A DNA stretch of 64,000 nucleotides from Linyphia triangularis (lineage: Eukaryota > Arthropoda > Arachnida > Araneae > Linyphiidae): positions 35,190,959 to 35,254,958 of the forward strand of contig OZ021726.1 of assembly GCA_963978545.1 (NCBI GenBank). Reading direction: 5' to 3'. Position 1 is the stretch's first letter, and every line of letters starts with the position of its first letter. Below are positions 46,494-56,371 of this stretch, in pieces. The notes under the pieces are model-generated. The model made no database searches. It saw nothing but the letters and a program-made list of their open reading frames with translations, and was not told where the DNA came from. The position numbers were made by a program, and so were the translations under genes.

Positions 46494-46672
46494 TGCCGAC
46501 CAAACGGTATAGTGGTTAGCGTGCTAGCTTCTAGACCACGAGGTTGCGGGTTCGAGTCCCGTGTTAGGCATGGGTGTTTGTAAATATATGTTGGCTTGTC
46601 TAATGACGAATGTTTCGGCGCATTATAGCACTCGTGTTGCTGACGGCGCCAGATAATCTGAAAACCAACCAA
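46494..46672 (+). mobile_element. SINE family A, full-length copy with exact TSD
   Basis: Nearly identical to the copy at 38536-38713, with the same tRNA-like head, B box ggttcgagtcc (46549-46559) and body. The exact 13-bp target duplication cctagtcatggat lies at 46481-46493 and 46673-46685. It ends in reiterated 'aacc' (aaaaccaaccaacc, including the start of the duplication) rather than poly(A), suggesting a LINE partner that recognises a short tandem 3' tail. The exact duplication indicates a fairly recent insertion. Confidence 0.92.
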
Positions 46673-47763
46673 CCTAGTCATGGATCCCATTATTACAGAT
46701 CTTCTAATCTAAAATGCACCTTGGTACTATTTTGATTACTGGAAAACTATATGATCTTTATTTTAAAAAACACTCCCAAAAATAAAAATTGGTTTGGTAA
46801 AAAAACTAATTAACTACAAAATTTTCGGTACCGAATTCAATTTTGATTTTCATGAACCGAAATCTGATTGTGATCAGACTTCGGTACACTTTCAGACTTA
46901 ATGTCTACAGTTTAATGGCTTATTAAAATTTTACTAACACCGTGTATTATGTTATATGGTCACAAGTAACGTTCAGTTTTGGATATTTTTAAAACACGAA
47001 AGGATTGAATCGATCAACATAAAAATTTAATTCCTGAACATTCTTGAGTTCATGAAATTGATTGCATTCAAGTTTCGATTGAGAAAGCTATATCAGCTCC
47101 AGACTTTTATTTTCCAATTGGATTACTCCCTATGCTCTTTTAAAAGTGAACCGACGACGACCTTATAGAATAACTCAAAAGAAAGAAGAGGATTTGTAAA
47201 AAATTGTAAGTGTGTCAATATTATACAATATAAAATACCACTTACACAAGTGAAGATTATTTAGTATACACAAATTTGCTATATAAACTTTTACAAAAGG
47301 CGAAATTAAACAACTGACCGACATAAAATTTAACTCAAAGCGCGAGAAACTGTGAGTGTAGATCAATAATGAACCATTTTTTTAGAATACAAATAAAATA
47401 CAGAAAACATATAACAAATAAATGGCATGACAAAAAATGCTTCCATTGATTCCTGTAACTGGCTAGAAATATTATTCATATGTATTAAAAACATAAAATA
47501 TTTATTATATATGAATAAATGGTCAGTTAAGCCCAAAATGGGAAAGTACAAGGTATAAGGTAATAATACAAGGTCCGGCTATTAATTTCCAGGACTGACG
47601 TAACTGTAGGAGAACGAAAAGCCGGAAGATGGCGCTAATGATTGAATATTGAAGAGCGTTTTTTTGCGCATGTTCAGTGCAATCGGCACCATTCTGAAGT
47701 AAGTGGTTCTCGTGGAAAGGCGCATTAAAACGTAGCTCTTAAATTCCTGTTGTCGAAGTGAAA

Positions 47764-48240
47764 ATGGAGCAAAGAATTAACATTAAATTTTGCTTCAAAT
47801 TGTGCAAGACAGCTGCGGATACCTACGAAATGTTAACACAAGTTTACGGCGAGGAAGCATTATCCCGCTCAAGAACTTTTAAATGGTTTAAACGCTTTCG
47901 GGACGGGCGTGAAAACGACGAAGATTATCCACACACAGGTCGGCCGCAGTCCGTACGCACGCCGGAAGCTATTGAAAAAGTTCGCGATATGGTGAAATGT
48001 GATCGTCGGTGTGAAAAGAATTAACAAAGTACATTGGCGAGTACGAGTACTCGCCAATGAATTGAACATGGACAAAGAGATGGTTCGGCGAATTTTGACG
48101 CAAGACCTAGGCAAACGCAAGATTTGTTCCAGATTCGTTCCTCACCATTTAAGGGACGAACAAAAGCAATTAAGACTGGACTCATGTGGTGAACTTATCG
48201 ACAACGCTGATACTGACCCTGCTTACCTGGATAGGATACC
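47764..48240 (+). pseudogene. mariner transposase fragment, N-terminal part
   Basis: An ATG at 47764 opens a frame whose product has the mariner/SETMAR-type helix-turn-helix: a Cys/Lys-rich first helix, 'AADTYEMLTQVYGEEALS', 'FKWFKRFRDGREN' and the 'GRPQS' linker. That frame stops at 48022-48024. Homology continues in another frame (from about 48045: LANELNMDKEMVRRIL, then FVPHHLRDEQK, typical of the second DNA-binding helix region) up to 'DTDPAYLDRI' at 48240, where it meets the inverted 5' arm. A typical family member is about 345 residues; this covers roughly the first 150 and has none of the catalytic D,D,D residues. It cannot encode an active enzyme. Confidence 0.85.
48033..48058. repeat. 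perfect 12-bp-arm palindrome inside the transposase remnant
   Basis: Arms attggcgagtac and gtactcgccaat are separated by 2 bp (ga). It lies where the reading frame changes. Confidence 0.9.
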
Positions 48241-48834
48241 CAATTTGAAGCAAAATTTAATGTTAATTCTTTGCTCCATTTTCACTTCGACAACAGGAAT
48301 TTAAGAGCTACGCACATGCGCAAGAAAACGCTCTTCAATATGCAATCATTAGCGCCATCTTCCGGCTTTTCGTTCTCCTACAGTTACGTCAGTCCTGGAA
48401 ATTAATAGCCACACCTTGTATTTCATTACTACAAGCAAAATATGTTGCAATTATTTTATAAAAAGTTAATGTTTTAGTCTTTATGCTAATTTAATAAGTA
48501 GAATTGTTTTTATGTCTTGTAACTTTTGTATATTAACTTATAAATAATTATTTTACGTGAAACAATAATCTTATTTTCCAAAATTTTAATTAATTCCTAT
48601 AACTTAGATTCAGTTGTATAAATCAGTTGTATCAAAAACTATCAAGTTTAAAATAAACTTTTCAAGTTTAAATCATTATAATTTATGTAATTAGTATTAT
48701 GCACCTAAAATTAATAAATATCGAAATGTTTATAATACATATCTAATATTCCTTTTACATCTCCGAGCTTGGATATCCCTAACTAAAAAAAATTTCAGTT
48801 AGAACCTTGTCAAACTAAGACAGCTCTGTATTAA

Positions 48835-48975
48835 CCCTGTGGGTACATTTGACGAGTGAGGCTCGTCATCTACTTACTTGGACGAAGTTACTGTTGACGA
48901 GTCTGACTCGTCATCTGTCCATCGAAATCCGTCTCATGGGCATACAAATCTTCAAATAATTCAGTACTCAAAGGG
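48835..48975. mobile_element. piggyBac-type MITE, 141 bp
   Basis: Flanked by TTAA at 48831-48834 and 48976-48979. The ends ccctgtgggtac and gtactcaaaggg are imperfect inverted repeats starting CCC, as in piggyBac elements. The interior holds two tandem hairpins: gacgagtgaggctcgtc and gacgagtctgactcgtc. Confidence 0.8.
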
Positions 48976-50369
48976 TTAAAATAAAACTATTTACTTTGAT
49001 ATAGTTGTAACAACAGTTAGAACTTTGTCACTTTTCGGAAATTGTTTGACAAAAGTGATAAAGATCCAAATACAAAAACCACTATATCGTAATTGTAAAT
49101 TATGCAAGTTTAAAAAATATATTTTGTGTGCATTTAGTATTATGTGGGCATATGAATAAATACTAGAAATTTCGAAACAATGCATCTTTATTGTTCGAAC
49201 TATTATTCAATGAAATTTTAAGCCTCAATATCTCAGAATAGTGAAAACCTCAGTTGGAACCTTGTCAAATGCCCGCGAAATACCTAAAAAAAACGGCTCT
49301 AACTATTTTGGATCAAAATCGCTGTGGTAATGCCTTTTAATGTGGTCTAAACACCCCCTACTCCGAAATTCTAGTAGAAATGACGTAACAATTTTGAAAA
49401 CAAATGTTTTTAATGCAGAATTTTCTTCCCTCGAGCATCGCCCATCAACGACTGTTTCTTCCTAGTTTCACTTACAAGAAATAGTTTCAAATACAAAAAT
49501 TAAAAGAGAATACTTATCGAATGATTTTACTGAACGGCCAATGAGCCTGTGTTCAAATGTAATAATTATTGTCAGAACTATTGTCAAAGTGACCATTTTT
49601 TTTTAATAATAAAAATATGAAAACTAAGTCGATAAATTACACTAATCCATATCAAATTGAAATGCAGTGACCAGTATTAAGTGAAATTGAAAGTGACACG
49701 ATGTTCCACACTTCTAGTGTATTTTTGAGATAATCTTTTCTATATTCCAGTAGTTTCAGTAATAAATATTGCAGTGACTAGTGTATTATTTTTCTATTAA
49801 AAGATGAAAATATACAGGACGGGGTGTATAAAATAAATTAGAAAATAAAAGAGATAATTATAATATAATATCCATTCAAATTTCATAACACAAATGTTAA
49901 TGTTTCTTAAAATTCCACCACAATTCATTTGCAATAAATAATGCCTATTAGCTCTATAATTCTAAAGGGAAGTTTTTAATCTCCCAATAAATTATCTACT
50001 TTAACATATTTTCTACCAGTACACAAAAAATCCCTCTATAGGCGCCTTGCAAAATTTCCCATTTCAAGACAAAATTTGAACATAACAATGTAAACGGCCC
50101 AAAGGTATCCGATATTTTTTCCAATAATTTTTTTTTTTTTTATTTTAAATTGTTTTAGAAATTCAATTTTACGGTGACTAGATTTTCAATCAATCGCCAA
50201 ATTCAATATTAAACACACAAAAAATACCACAGTAGGTGAGATAAAATGAATATTATCGATTTCCAAAGAGAGGATTTATACAGATAATACAAATAAAAAT
50301 CCTTCTCCTGATTTTCTCAAGCAAAACAAAAATATACCCTCGACAAAAAGGAAATTCAGAAATGCTTCA

Positions 50370-50620
50370 AATCTACTCTCATAACAGATCCGAGATTGGA
50401 TTTTTAGCCCTTCGTTTTGATCAATTTATTTTCTCTTGCGTAGAAATTGATCGATGAATGAAACTGCATGAGAAACGAAGCAATCTCGCCAAAAATGTGG
50501 GGAATTGAAAGCAAATAGGACCACCAACCGTCGTAATGCTCGTTGTTATTAAAACCGTTTCGTGCAACTCGCGTTTCTGGAAGTAAGAGAATGAAGATGA
50601 TGTGATTCCTGATATGTAAA
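50370..50620. other. higher-GC island, unassigned
   Basis: About 250 bp of mixed-composition sequence without tandem structure or reading frame. Candidate conserved noncoding segment; no direct evidence. Confidence 0.3.
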
Positions 50621-51267
50621 TAGGTAGAATGATGTTTGTTTGCTGATGATAAAGAATGAAGAGCGTTCTGCTTTATTTGCTTGGATATGGGTGTTGATTT
50701 GCGCGATTTAACAGGTGGAATTTTTTATAAGAAACAATACTTCATTGCAGCTTTTGAAATAAATATATATCAATAAATTAAAATGAATATGTATTTACTA
50801 TAACTAAATAAGGGCAAAAGTAAATGTATAAGGTTGATTGAATGATTCAGAATTATTTTAAACAGTAAAATCACCTAATAATAGTTATTTATTCAACTCG
50901 TTACAAAAGTAATACTTTTTCATGCGAGATAATATGCTTATTTGACAAGTGCGTTAGTTCGAGTCAAATAATATATCGAGTTTGAAAAGTTATTTTGCTC
51001 ATGTTGCATTCAGTATTTTTTATAATCACGTGCAAAAAATATTTTAAATGCTTAAAATATATTGATGTTAGCAACAATGAATCAGTCAATAAATCTCTTC
51101 TTAAAATATGTCATTTCTATATCAAGACTGTTAAATTTGAGTACGAGGTGTACGGTAAGATATCTTTATCACACTAGTACGATAAAGTTGCTTTACTGCA
51201 CTCCTCGCGATGAAGCGTTACTTTCGCCATGATCTCTAATTTTAAAAAAATTTAATTTTTCTAATGT

Positions 51268-51430
51268 TTTTAAACAAAATAACTTATTTTCCAAAATGTA
51301 CAACAATTTCAATTTATTTTAAAACAGTGGAAACTTGACTAATAGGAAATGTCAACTGACATTAATTTAATATTTATGAGCTTTGGAAAATACAAACATA
51401 CTTAGTTTTGTAATTAGAAATGGAGAATAG
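51268..51430. repeat. target-site tandem duplication, left unit
   Basis: It shares order and sequence with 57313-57465: 'aa.aaataacttatttt.caaaat', then 'tgact/aaccaataggaaa', 'gtcaactga', 'aatttatgag/aagtttatga', 'ttagttttgtaa'. The Gypsy element sits between the two units. Confidence 0.65.
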
Positions 51431-51873
51431 TGTTGCACAAATTGTCTGTATATATTGTAAATAGTGACGTATTATTTTAAAATTCTATTGTAATTTATTT
51501 TTATCTTATTTTATTTATTAATAGCGATTATACAGGTTAGAAAAAGGTGGCAACACCTAAAGCAATCGAGAAGTTTCGAGATGTTTCTTTTCCGACGAAT
51601 TGGCTGGAAATTTCTCGATTTTTCTCTCGCGCCAAGTATTGTAGATCGGGAAAGTTTTCAGATTGACTTCGGACTTCGTTGAAAGCTGATCGCTTTGTTT
51701 ACCTATTGGAGTGAGCTTGTATAATCGCTGAATTCGAAGTTATTTTTGTTGAAGCTTGAGAGTAATTAAACTGTTGCCTGTGAATAAATTTTGTGAGTTT
51801 TCTGAAGAGAGAATAAATATTTTTATACCGTGAAAACTGTGCCATCATTGCCTCAGTGGAAAAATTAGTAACA
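51431..51873 (+). repeat. 5' LTR
   Basis: Starts tgttgcacaa, ends attagtaaca. It contains a TATA-like stretch (tatatattg, about 51450) and two AATAAA signals (51783-51788, 51812-51817). Offset from the 3' LTR is exactly 5399 bp. Confidence 0.95.
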
Positions 51874-51874
51874 G

Positions 51875-51891
51875 TGGTGTCAGAAGTGGGG
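51875..51891 (+). other. primer-binding site
   Basis: tggtgtcagaagtgggg, one base after the 5' LTR, beginning TGG as expected for complement to a tRNA CCA end. The tRNA is not identified with certainty (tRNA-Leu is one possibility). Confidence 0.75.
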
Positions 51892-51905
51892 TCTCGTAAT
51901 TTTGA

Positions 51906-53048
51906 ATGCCGACAACTAGAGGAATGACGGAAGACCAAATGAAGCAGTTGATGGAAATGATTTCCGGAATGAAGGCCGAAATAAAAGCCGGACAAGCCCG
52001 TCAAGAAACGACTAACGGCCAACTTGCCGCCGCAATCGCCACCAGCCAAGAAGCAACATCGTCGGACATTAAATCTTTAGCCGCCAAGTGTGAAACAACA
52101 TCTGCAGCAGTGAATGAAATCAAAGAAGAAATGAAGATAGAGCTAGCCTCAATGGTGGAATCAACCATAATAGAAACTACCTCAAATGTTCTGCAATCCG
52201 TGAAAGAGTTCAATGCAGTAAGAAAGGAAGTTGATGAAAAGTTTGAGGAGTTTAATGGAAAAGTGAACAACTTAGGAGACAAAGTTTCCACCTTGAAGGA
52301 CGAGCAGGAAAAGTTTCATGACGCTGTAGAAGAAAGACTACGGAAAATGGAAGCTCGCGAAGCTGTGACCTTTGCAACGCCTAATTGGGATAATGTTTCC
52401 ACTCCCTTCATTGCGCCACGTTCCAACATCAAATTGGCAACTTTTGATGGGAGGTCGTCTTGGCGTGTTTATCAAACGCAGTTTGAAATTATTGATTCTG
52501 CGAATGGTTGGGATGATACTTCGAAAGCATTCCATCTCGCAGCATCTCTTCGAGGTGAAGCTGCCGACATTTTACAGACACTACCTGAAGAGAAGCGGGG
52601 AGAATTCGTGGCGCTGGCAAGTGCGTTGGAGTTAAGGTTTGGGGAGCAGCATCTAAAGGATTACAACAGACTGCAATTGAAAGTGAGACAGCAGAAGGCC
52701 AATGAAACTCTTCAAGAATTGGCATCGGATGTAGAAAGAAAGTCGCTCCTCGCCTTCCCAGACTGTCCCTCGGACGTACGAGATAATCTGTCTCTTCAAT
52801 ATTTCGTGGATGCCATCAAAGATCCCGACATACAGCAAGCTACCAGGATGTCCGACAGCAAAGATCTGAAGTCAACCCTCGTCTATGCCATGAGAGTAGA
52901 AGCCGCACAGCAAGCTTCTAGAAAAGATCGGCGTTTCGTACGTGGAACATTGGCAGACGATTACTCTGAACTTTTCACGAAGAAGTTTCAAGAATTGGAA
53001 AACAAGATGGAGCGAATTATGAGAAATATTCCTGGCTCGAGGGATTGA
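51906..53048 (+). CDS. gag: Gag of the Gypsy element, 380 codons
   Basis: The ATG is 33 bp after the LTR. Residues about 1-140 are rich in Glu, Lys and Gln and look like coiled coil. About 172-340 match the retrotransposon Gag capsid core (LATFDGRSSW, then FHLAASLRGEAADIL, LELRFGEQHL). The frame stops at TGA 53046-53048, but in the same frame directly after it comes a canonical CCHC zinc knuckle, C-X2-C-X4-H-X4-C (53064-53105), and the next stop is TAA 53160-53162. Gag of this family normally includes the knuckle for RNA packaging, so the TGA is either a lesion or a readthrough site. A CpG-to-TpG change would explain it. Frame is 0 relative to pol in -1. Confidence 0.9.
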   Translation: MPTTRGMTEDQMKQLMEMISGMKAEIKAGQARQETTNGQLAAAIATSQEATSSDIKSLAAKCETTSAAVNEIKEEMKIELASMVESTIIETTSNVLQSVKEFNAVRKEVDEKFEEFNGKVNNLGDKVSTLKDEQEKFHDAVEERLRKMEAREAVTFATPNWDNVSTPFIAPRSNIKLATFDGRSSWRVYQTQFEIIDSANGWDDTSKAFHLAASLRGEAADILQTLPEEKRGEFVALASALELRFGEQHLKDYNRLQLKVRQQKANETLQELASDVERKSLLAFPDCPSDVRDNLSLQYFVDAIKDPDIQQATRMSDSKDLKSTLVYAMRVEAAQQASRKDRRFVRGTLADDYSELFTKKFQELENKMERIMRNIPGSRD

Positions 53049-53162
53049 AAAACTAGAGTGGTTTGTTGGCTCTGCAACCGGGAAGGACATTTCAGACGTG
53101 ATTGCCCTGAATTGGACAGGAGAGGGGACAGACCCTCGTCCGAGCCTCAGCAATTAAACTAA
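53049..53162 (+). pseudogene. gag: Gag C-terminus with CCHC zinc knuckle, cut off by TGA
   Basis: It is in frame with the preceding gag, begins directly after the TGA, and contains Cys at 53064, Cys at 53073, His at 53088 and Cys at 53103. It ends at TAA 53160-53162. The last two sense codons with the preceding base read a_tta_aac (53153-53159), close to a -1 slippery heptamer and directly before the stop, inside the overlap with pol. Confidence 0.8.
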
Positions 53163-56100
53163 AGAGCGGCTATCTCGCGAGGCGGAGGTCGCCGTGTAGA
53201 GCAGGTGGTACCCCACTCAGCCTCTATCACATCTCATCCCTTCAAGGAGGAAACCATGGTTTATTCGTGGAGGGCAAGATCAATGGAACTCCCTGTAGTC
53301 TAATAGTTGACTCAGGGGCAAATGTAACCATCTTATGGACGAATGTAGCCCGTCGCCTGGACAGCCAACCTCTTTACACGGCGCCTTCAGTTTCACTACA
53401 AACTGTGACTGGTGACAAAATTTCTGTGCATGGGAAATTAAATATCAACATCTCTTTTGGATTTCATACCTACACTCACACTGTTTACGTCGCTGAAATT
53501 ATTGACCCATGTATTCTTGGATTGGACTTTTTAAAGAAAAATGGAATTACTTTGAATTTCGAGAAAGGCGACCTTCAAACAGGGAAAGAAGAAGTTCCAT
53601 TGTTCGGTTTGGACTCGGAAGAGCCGTGTGCATATCGAATAGTAGCTCTTGAAGACATCACCATCCCCTCCATGACAGATTTGGTAGTAAAAGGTTCAAC
53701 AGAGCTCCCGAAGGCCTTCCGATTTGGAGTAACGGACTTCCCATCATCGAATAGCGTCCCGAAAGGAGTGCTAGTAGGAGCGACGCATGTGGATCTCTCT
53801 CAAGAGGTGGTGCATGTGAGAATGGCCAACATCGGTGATTCTAAGAGGGTTATCAAGAAAGGAGAAAAAATTGCCACTTGCACACCTGTTACAAGCATCG
53901 AACGAGGATCGAAGGAGCTTCCAACCGCACCACCCGCGGATTTAGTGGACCAGCTTCTCGAGGACTCTCGGTTGGAAAGAAGGCAAGAGAAGATTGTCGG
54001 AAACCTTATAAAAGAATTTCAAGACATTTTCTCCATGTCATCGAAAGATGTAGGAAGAACAGAGCTTACTCAACATCGAATCGATACTGGGACCCATTTA
54101 CCTATTAAACAACATCCTCTAAGACTTCCTTTCGCAAAACAAGAGGAGGTCGGGAAACTGTTACATGAAATGGAAGATAATAGAGTTATCGAACCCTCCT
54201 CAAGTCCATGGGCCTCTCCAATCGTACTCGTTCGAAAGAAGGATGGTTCCACCAGGTTTTGTGTGGATTACAGGAAGCTGAACGAAATTATGAAAAAGGA
54301 CAGCTACCCTCTGCCAAGGATTGATGACACTTTGGACACTCTATCGGGGAACCAGTGGTTTTCAACTTTGGATTTGAAGAGTGGATACTGGCAAGTGGAG
54401 ATACATCCCGGTGATCGTGAGAAGACGGCCTTCACTACCGGAAAAGGATTATGGCAGTTTCAAGTTATGCCGTTTGGCTTGTGTAATGCACCGACTACGT
54501 TCGAGCGACTAATGGAGACTGTACTTAGAGGACTTTCCTACGAGACCTGTCTGGTATATTTGGACGATATCATTATCACCGGGCGGAGTTTTGATCAGCA
54601 CTTGCAAAACGTAAAGAACGTGTTCTTGAAGCTTAGGGAAGCCCACTTGAAACTTAGCCCATCAAAATGTAAGCTCTTTAGGCGGAAAGTCAGTTATCTC
54701 GGACACATCATCTCATCCGATGGAGTGAGCACAGATCCTGCCAAGATCCATGCTGTGCAAATTTGGTCTCGACCGCAAGACGTTCATCAATTGCGAAGCT
54801 TCCTAGGCCTGTGCACGTATTACCGTAGATTTGTGAAGGGATTCTCCAAGATCGCCAGACCTTTGCATCGACTAACAGAGAGCAAGCAGAAGTTCCTGTG
54901 GACTGCCGACTGTGACGACTCCTTCAATCAACTGAAGAATGCTTTAACATCCGCGCCTGTTTTGGCTTTTCCCGATGTTAACAAGGACTTTATTCTGGAT
55001 ACAGACGCCAGCAATGAGGGAGTGGGCGCCGTTCTTTCCCAGGAAATTGAAGGACAGGAGAAAGTCATCGCTTATTTTAGTAAGAGCCTGTCAAGATCAG
55101 AGTGGAACTACTGCGTCACAAGAAAGGAGTTACTGGCAATGGTAAAGGCCGTTGAACACTTTCATCATTACTTGTACGGCCGAAAATTCATTTTAAGAAC
55201 TGATCATGCGTCTCTGACTTGGTTGCTAAATTTCAGGAATACAGAGGGACAAATAGCAAGGTGGATTCAGCGCCTGCAGGAATACGACATGGATATCCAT
55301 CACAGAAAAGGAACGTTCCATGGAAATGCAGACGCCCTTTCTAGAAGACCTTGTCCGGAGAATTGTCGATTTTGTTCCAATGCCGAGTCTAAGTTTGGGG
55401 TTAACACATCGGCCGTTCGGAAAATAACTACCAAGTCAATTACTTCAGACGTGGACCCTTGGAGTGACCAGAATGTTCGAAAGAGTCAGGTTGAAGATCA
55501 AGACTTGAAACCTCTAATTGAATTCATGGAAGCAGCTACCGGAAAATCCAGTTGGCAGGAAATTGCATGTTATAGCCCAACAATGAAGAGATATTGGGCT
55601 ATGTGGGACTCTTTGTACTTGAAGAATGGAGTACTCTACCGTCGATGGGAGTCCGATGATGGCAAAAGCTTCCGGTGGCAATTAATCCTTCCAAATTCTA
55701 GAGTTACCAACGTTCTAGAAGAACTTCACAGCAGTTCTACTGGAGGACATTTTGGTGTCACGAAAACTCTTCAGAAAGTCAAGGAGAGATTCTTCTGGGA
55801 CAAAGCAAAATCCGACGTGGAGAAGTGGTGCAAATCCTGTGATGCATGCAATTCGCGGAAGGGACCGAAGACCCGAACTCGTGGAAAGTTGCAACGTTAC
55901 AACGTAGGAGCACCTTTCGAAAGAATTGCTTTGGACGTCTTAGGCCCCCTACCTCACACAACTAATGTCAACAAATACATCCTAGTTGTCATGGACTACT
56001 TTAGCAAGTGGCCAGAAGCATACGCAATTCCGGACCAGAAAGCCACAACCGTAGCAGAAGTCCTCGTACGGAATTGGATCTCCCGATTTGGCGTACCCCT

Positions 56101-56371
56101 GCTGATACATTCCGTTCAGGGGACGAACTTCAACTCTGTCGTCTTCACTGGGCTGTGTGACTTGCTCGACATGGAAAAGACTCGTACAACTCCCCTGCAC
56201 CCACAATCCGATGGAATGGTCAAACGATTTAATAGAACGATTCTGAATCATCTCTCCTTGTTTGTTTCCAAGAACCAGCAAGATTGGGATCAGAAACTTC
56301 CACTGTTCATTTTGGCCTACAGAAGTGCTACTCACGAGACCACACCACCGGATATGCACCATCTCAAATGA
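53111..56371 (+). CDS. pol: Pol of the Gypsy element: protease, RT, RNase H, integrase (defective)
   Basis: Open from 53111 in the -1 frame relative to gag, overlapping its extended end by about 50 bp. No ATG precedes the protease, so expression by frameshift is likely. Numbering from the GTG at 53267: protease DSGAN at 15-19; reverse transcriptase with YLDD at 431-434; RNase H starting around D578-D580 (DTDAS); integrase zinc-binding H821, H828, C858, C861; integrase core Asp890 (ALDVLGP). The second catalytic position, 950, is Val (IHSVQGTNF) and the third, 986, is Lys (GMVKRFN). Their spacing (35 residues between) fits the DDX35E pattern exactly, so both acidic residues have been lost. The frame then ends early at 56371 after a 5-bp tandem duplication (accac twice, 56339-56348). 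RT and protease look intact; integrase cannot be active. Confidence 0.93.
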   Translation: MGQERGQTLVRASAIKLKSGYLARRRSPCRAGGTPLSLYHISSLQGGNHGLFVEGKINGTPCSLIVDSGANVTILWTNVARRLDSQPLYTAPSVSLQTVTGDKISVHGKLNINISFGFHTYTHTVYVAEIIDPCILGLDFLKKNGITLNFEKGDLQTGKEEVPLFGLDSEEPCAYRIVALEDITIPSMTDLVVKGSTELPKAFRFGVTDFPSSNSVPKGVLVGATHVDLSQEVVHVRMANIGDSKRVIKKGEKIATCTPVTSIERGSKELPTAPPADLVDQLLEDSRLERRQEKIVGNLIKEFQDIFSMSSKDVGRTELTQHRIDTGTHLPIKQHPLRLPFAKQEEVGKLLHEMEDNRVIEPSSSPWASPIVLVRKKDGSTRFCVDYRKLNEIMKKDSYPLPRIDDTLDTLSGNQWFSTLDLKSGYWQVEIHPGDREKTAFTTGKGLWQFQVMPFGLCNAPTTFERLMETVLRGLSYETCLVYLDDIIITGRSFDQHLQNVKNVFLKLREAHLKLSPSKCKLFRRKVSYLGHIISSDGVSTDPAKIHAVQIWSRPQDVHQLRSFLGLCTYYRRFVKGFSKIARPLHRLTESKQKFLWTADCDDSFNQLKNALTSAPVLAFPDVNKDFILDTDASNEGVGAVLSQEIEGQEKVIAYFSKSLSRSEWNYCVTRKELLAMVKAVEHFHHYLYGRKFILRTDHASLTWLLNFRNTEGQIARWIQRLQEYDMDIHHRKGTFHGNADALSRRPCPENCRFCSNAESKFGVNTSAVRKITTKSITSDVDPWSDQNVRKSQVEDQDLKPLIEFMEAATGKSSWQEIACYSPTMKRYWAMWDSLYLKNGVLYRRWESDDGKSFRWQLILPNSRVTNVLEELHSSSTGGHFGVTKTLQKVKERFFWDKAKSDVEKWCKSCDACNSRKGPKTRTRGKLQRYNVGAPFERIALDVLGPLPHTTNVNKYILVVMDYFSKWPEAYAIPDQKATTVAEVLVRNWISRFGVPLLIHSVQGTNFNSVVFTGLCDLLDMEKTRTTPLHPQSDGMVKRFNRTILNHLSLFVSKNQQDWDQKLPLFILAYRSATHETTPPDMHHLK

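Larger units (their letters stand above)
47569..48418 (+). mobile_element. mariner fold-back element (duplicated 5' ends)
   Basis: The 850-bp element is flanked by TA dinucleotides (47567-47568, 48419-48420). The left arm, 47569-47802, and right arm, 48241-48418, are near-identical inverted copies. Normal mariner ends are about 30 bp; here the inversion includes the whole 5' leader and the first dozen or so transposase codons. The right arm lacks about 57 bp of leader present in the left. The centre (47803-48240) holds a transposase fragment. The true 3' end of the transposon is absent. Confidence 0.9.

Noticed and set aside
46334..46690. 118-codon - strand frame
   Set aside because: It is the antisense of SINE A plus the 21-bp minisatellite.
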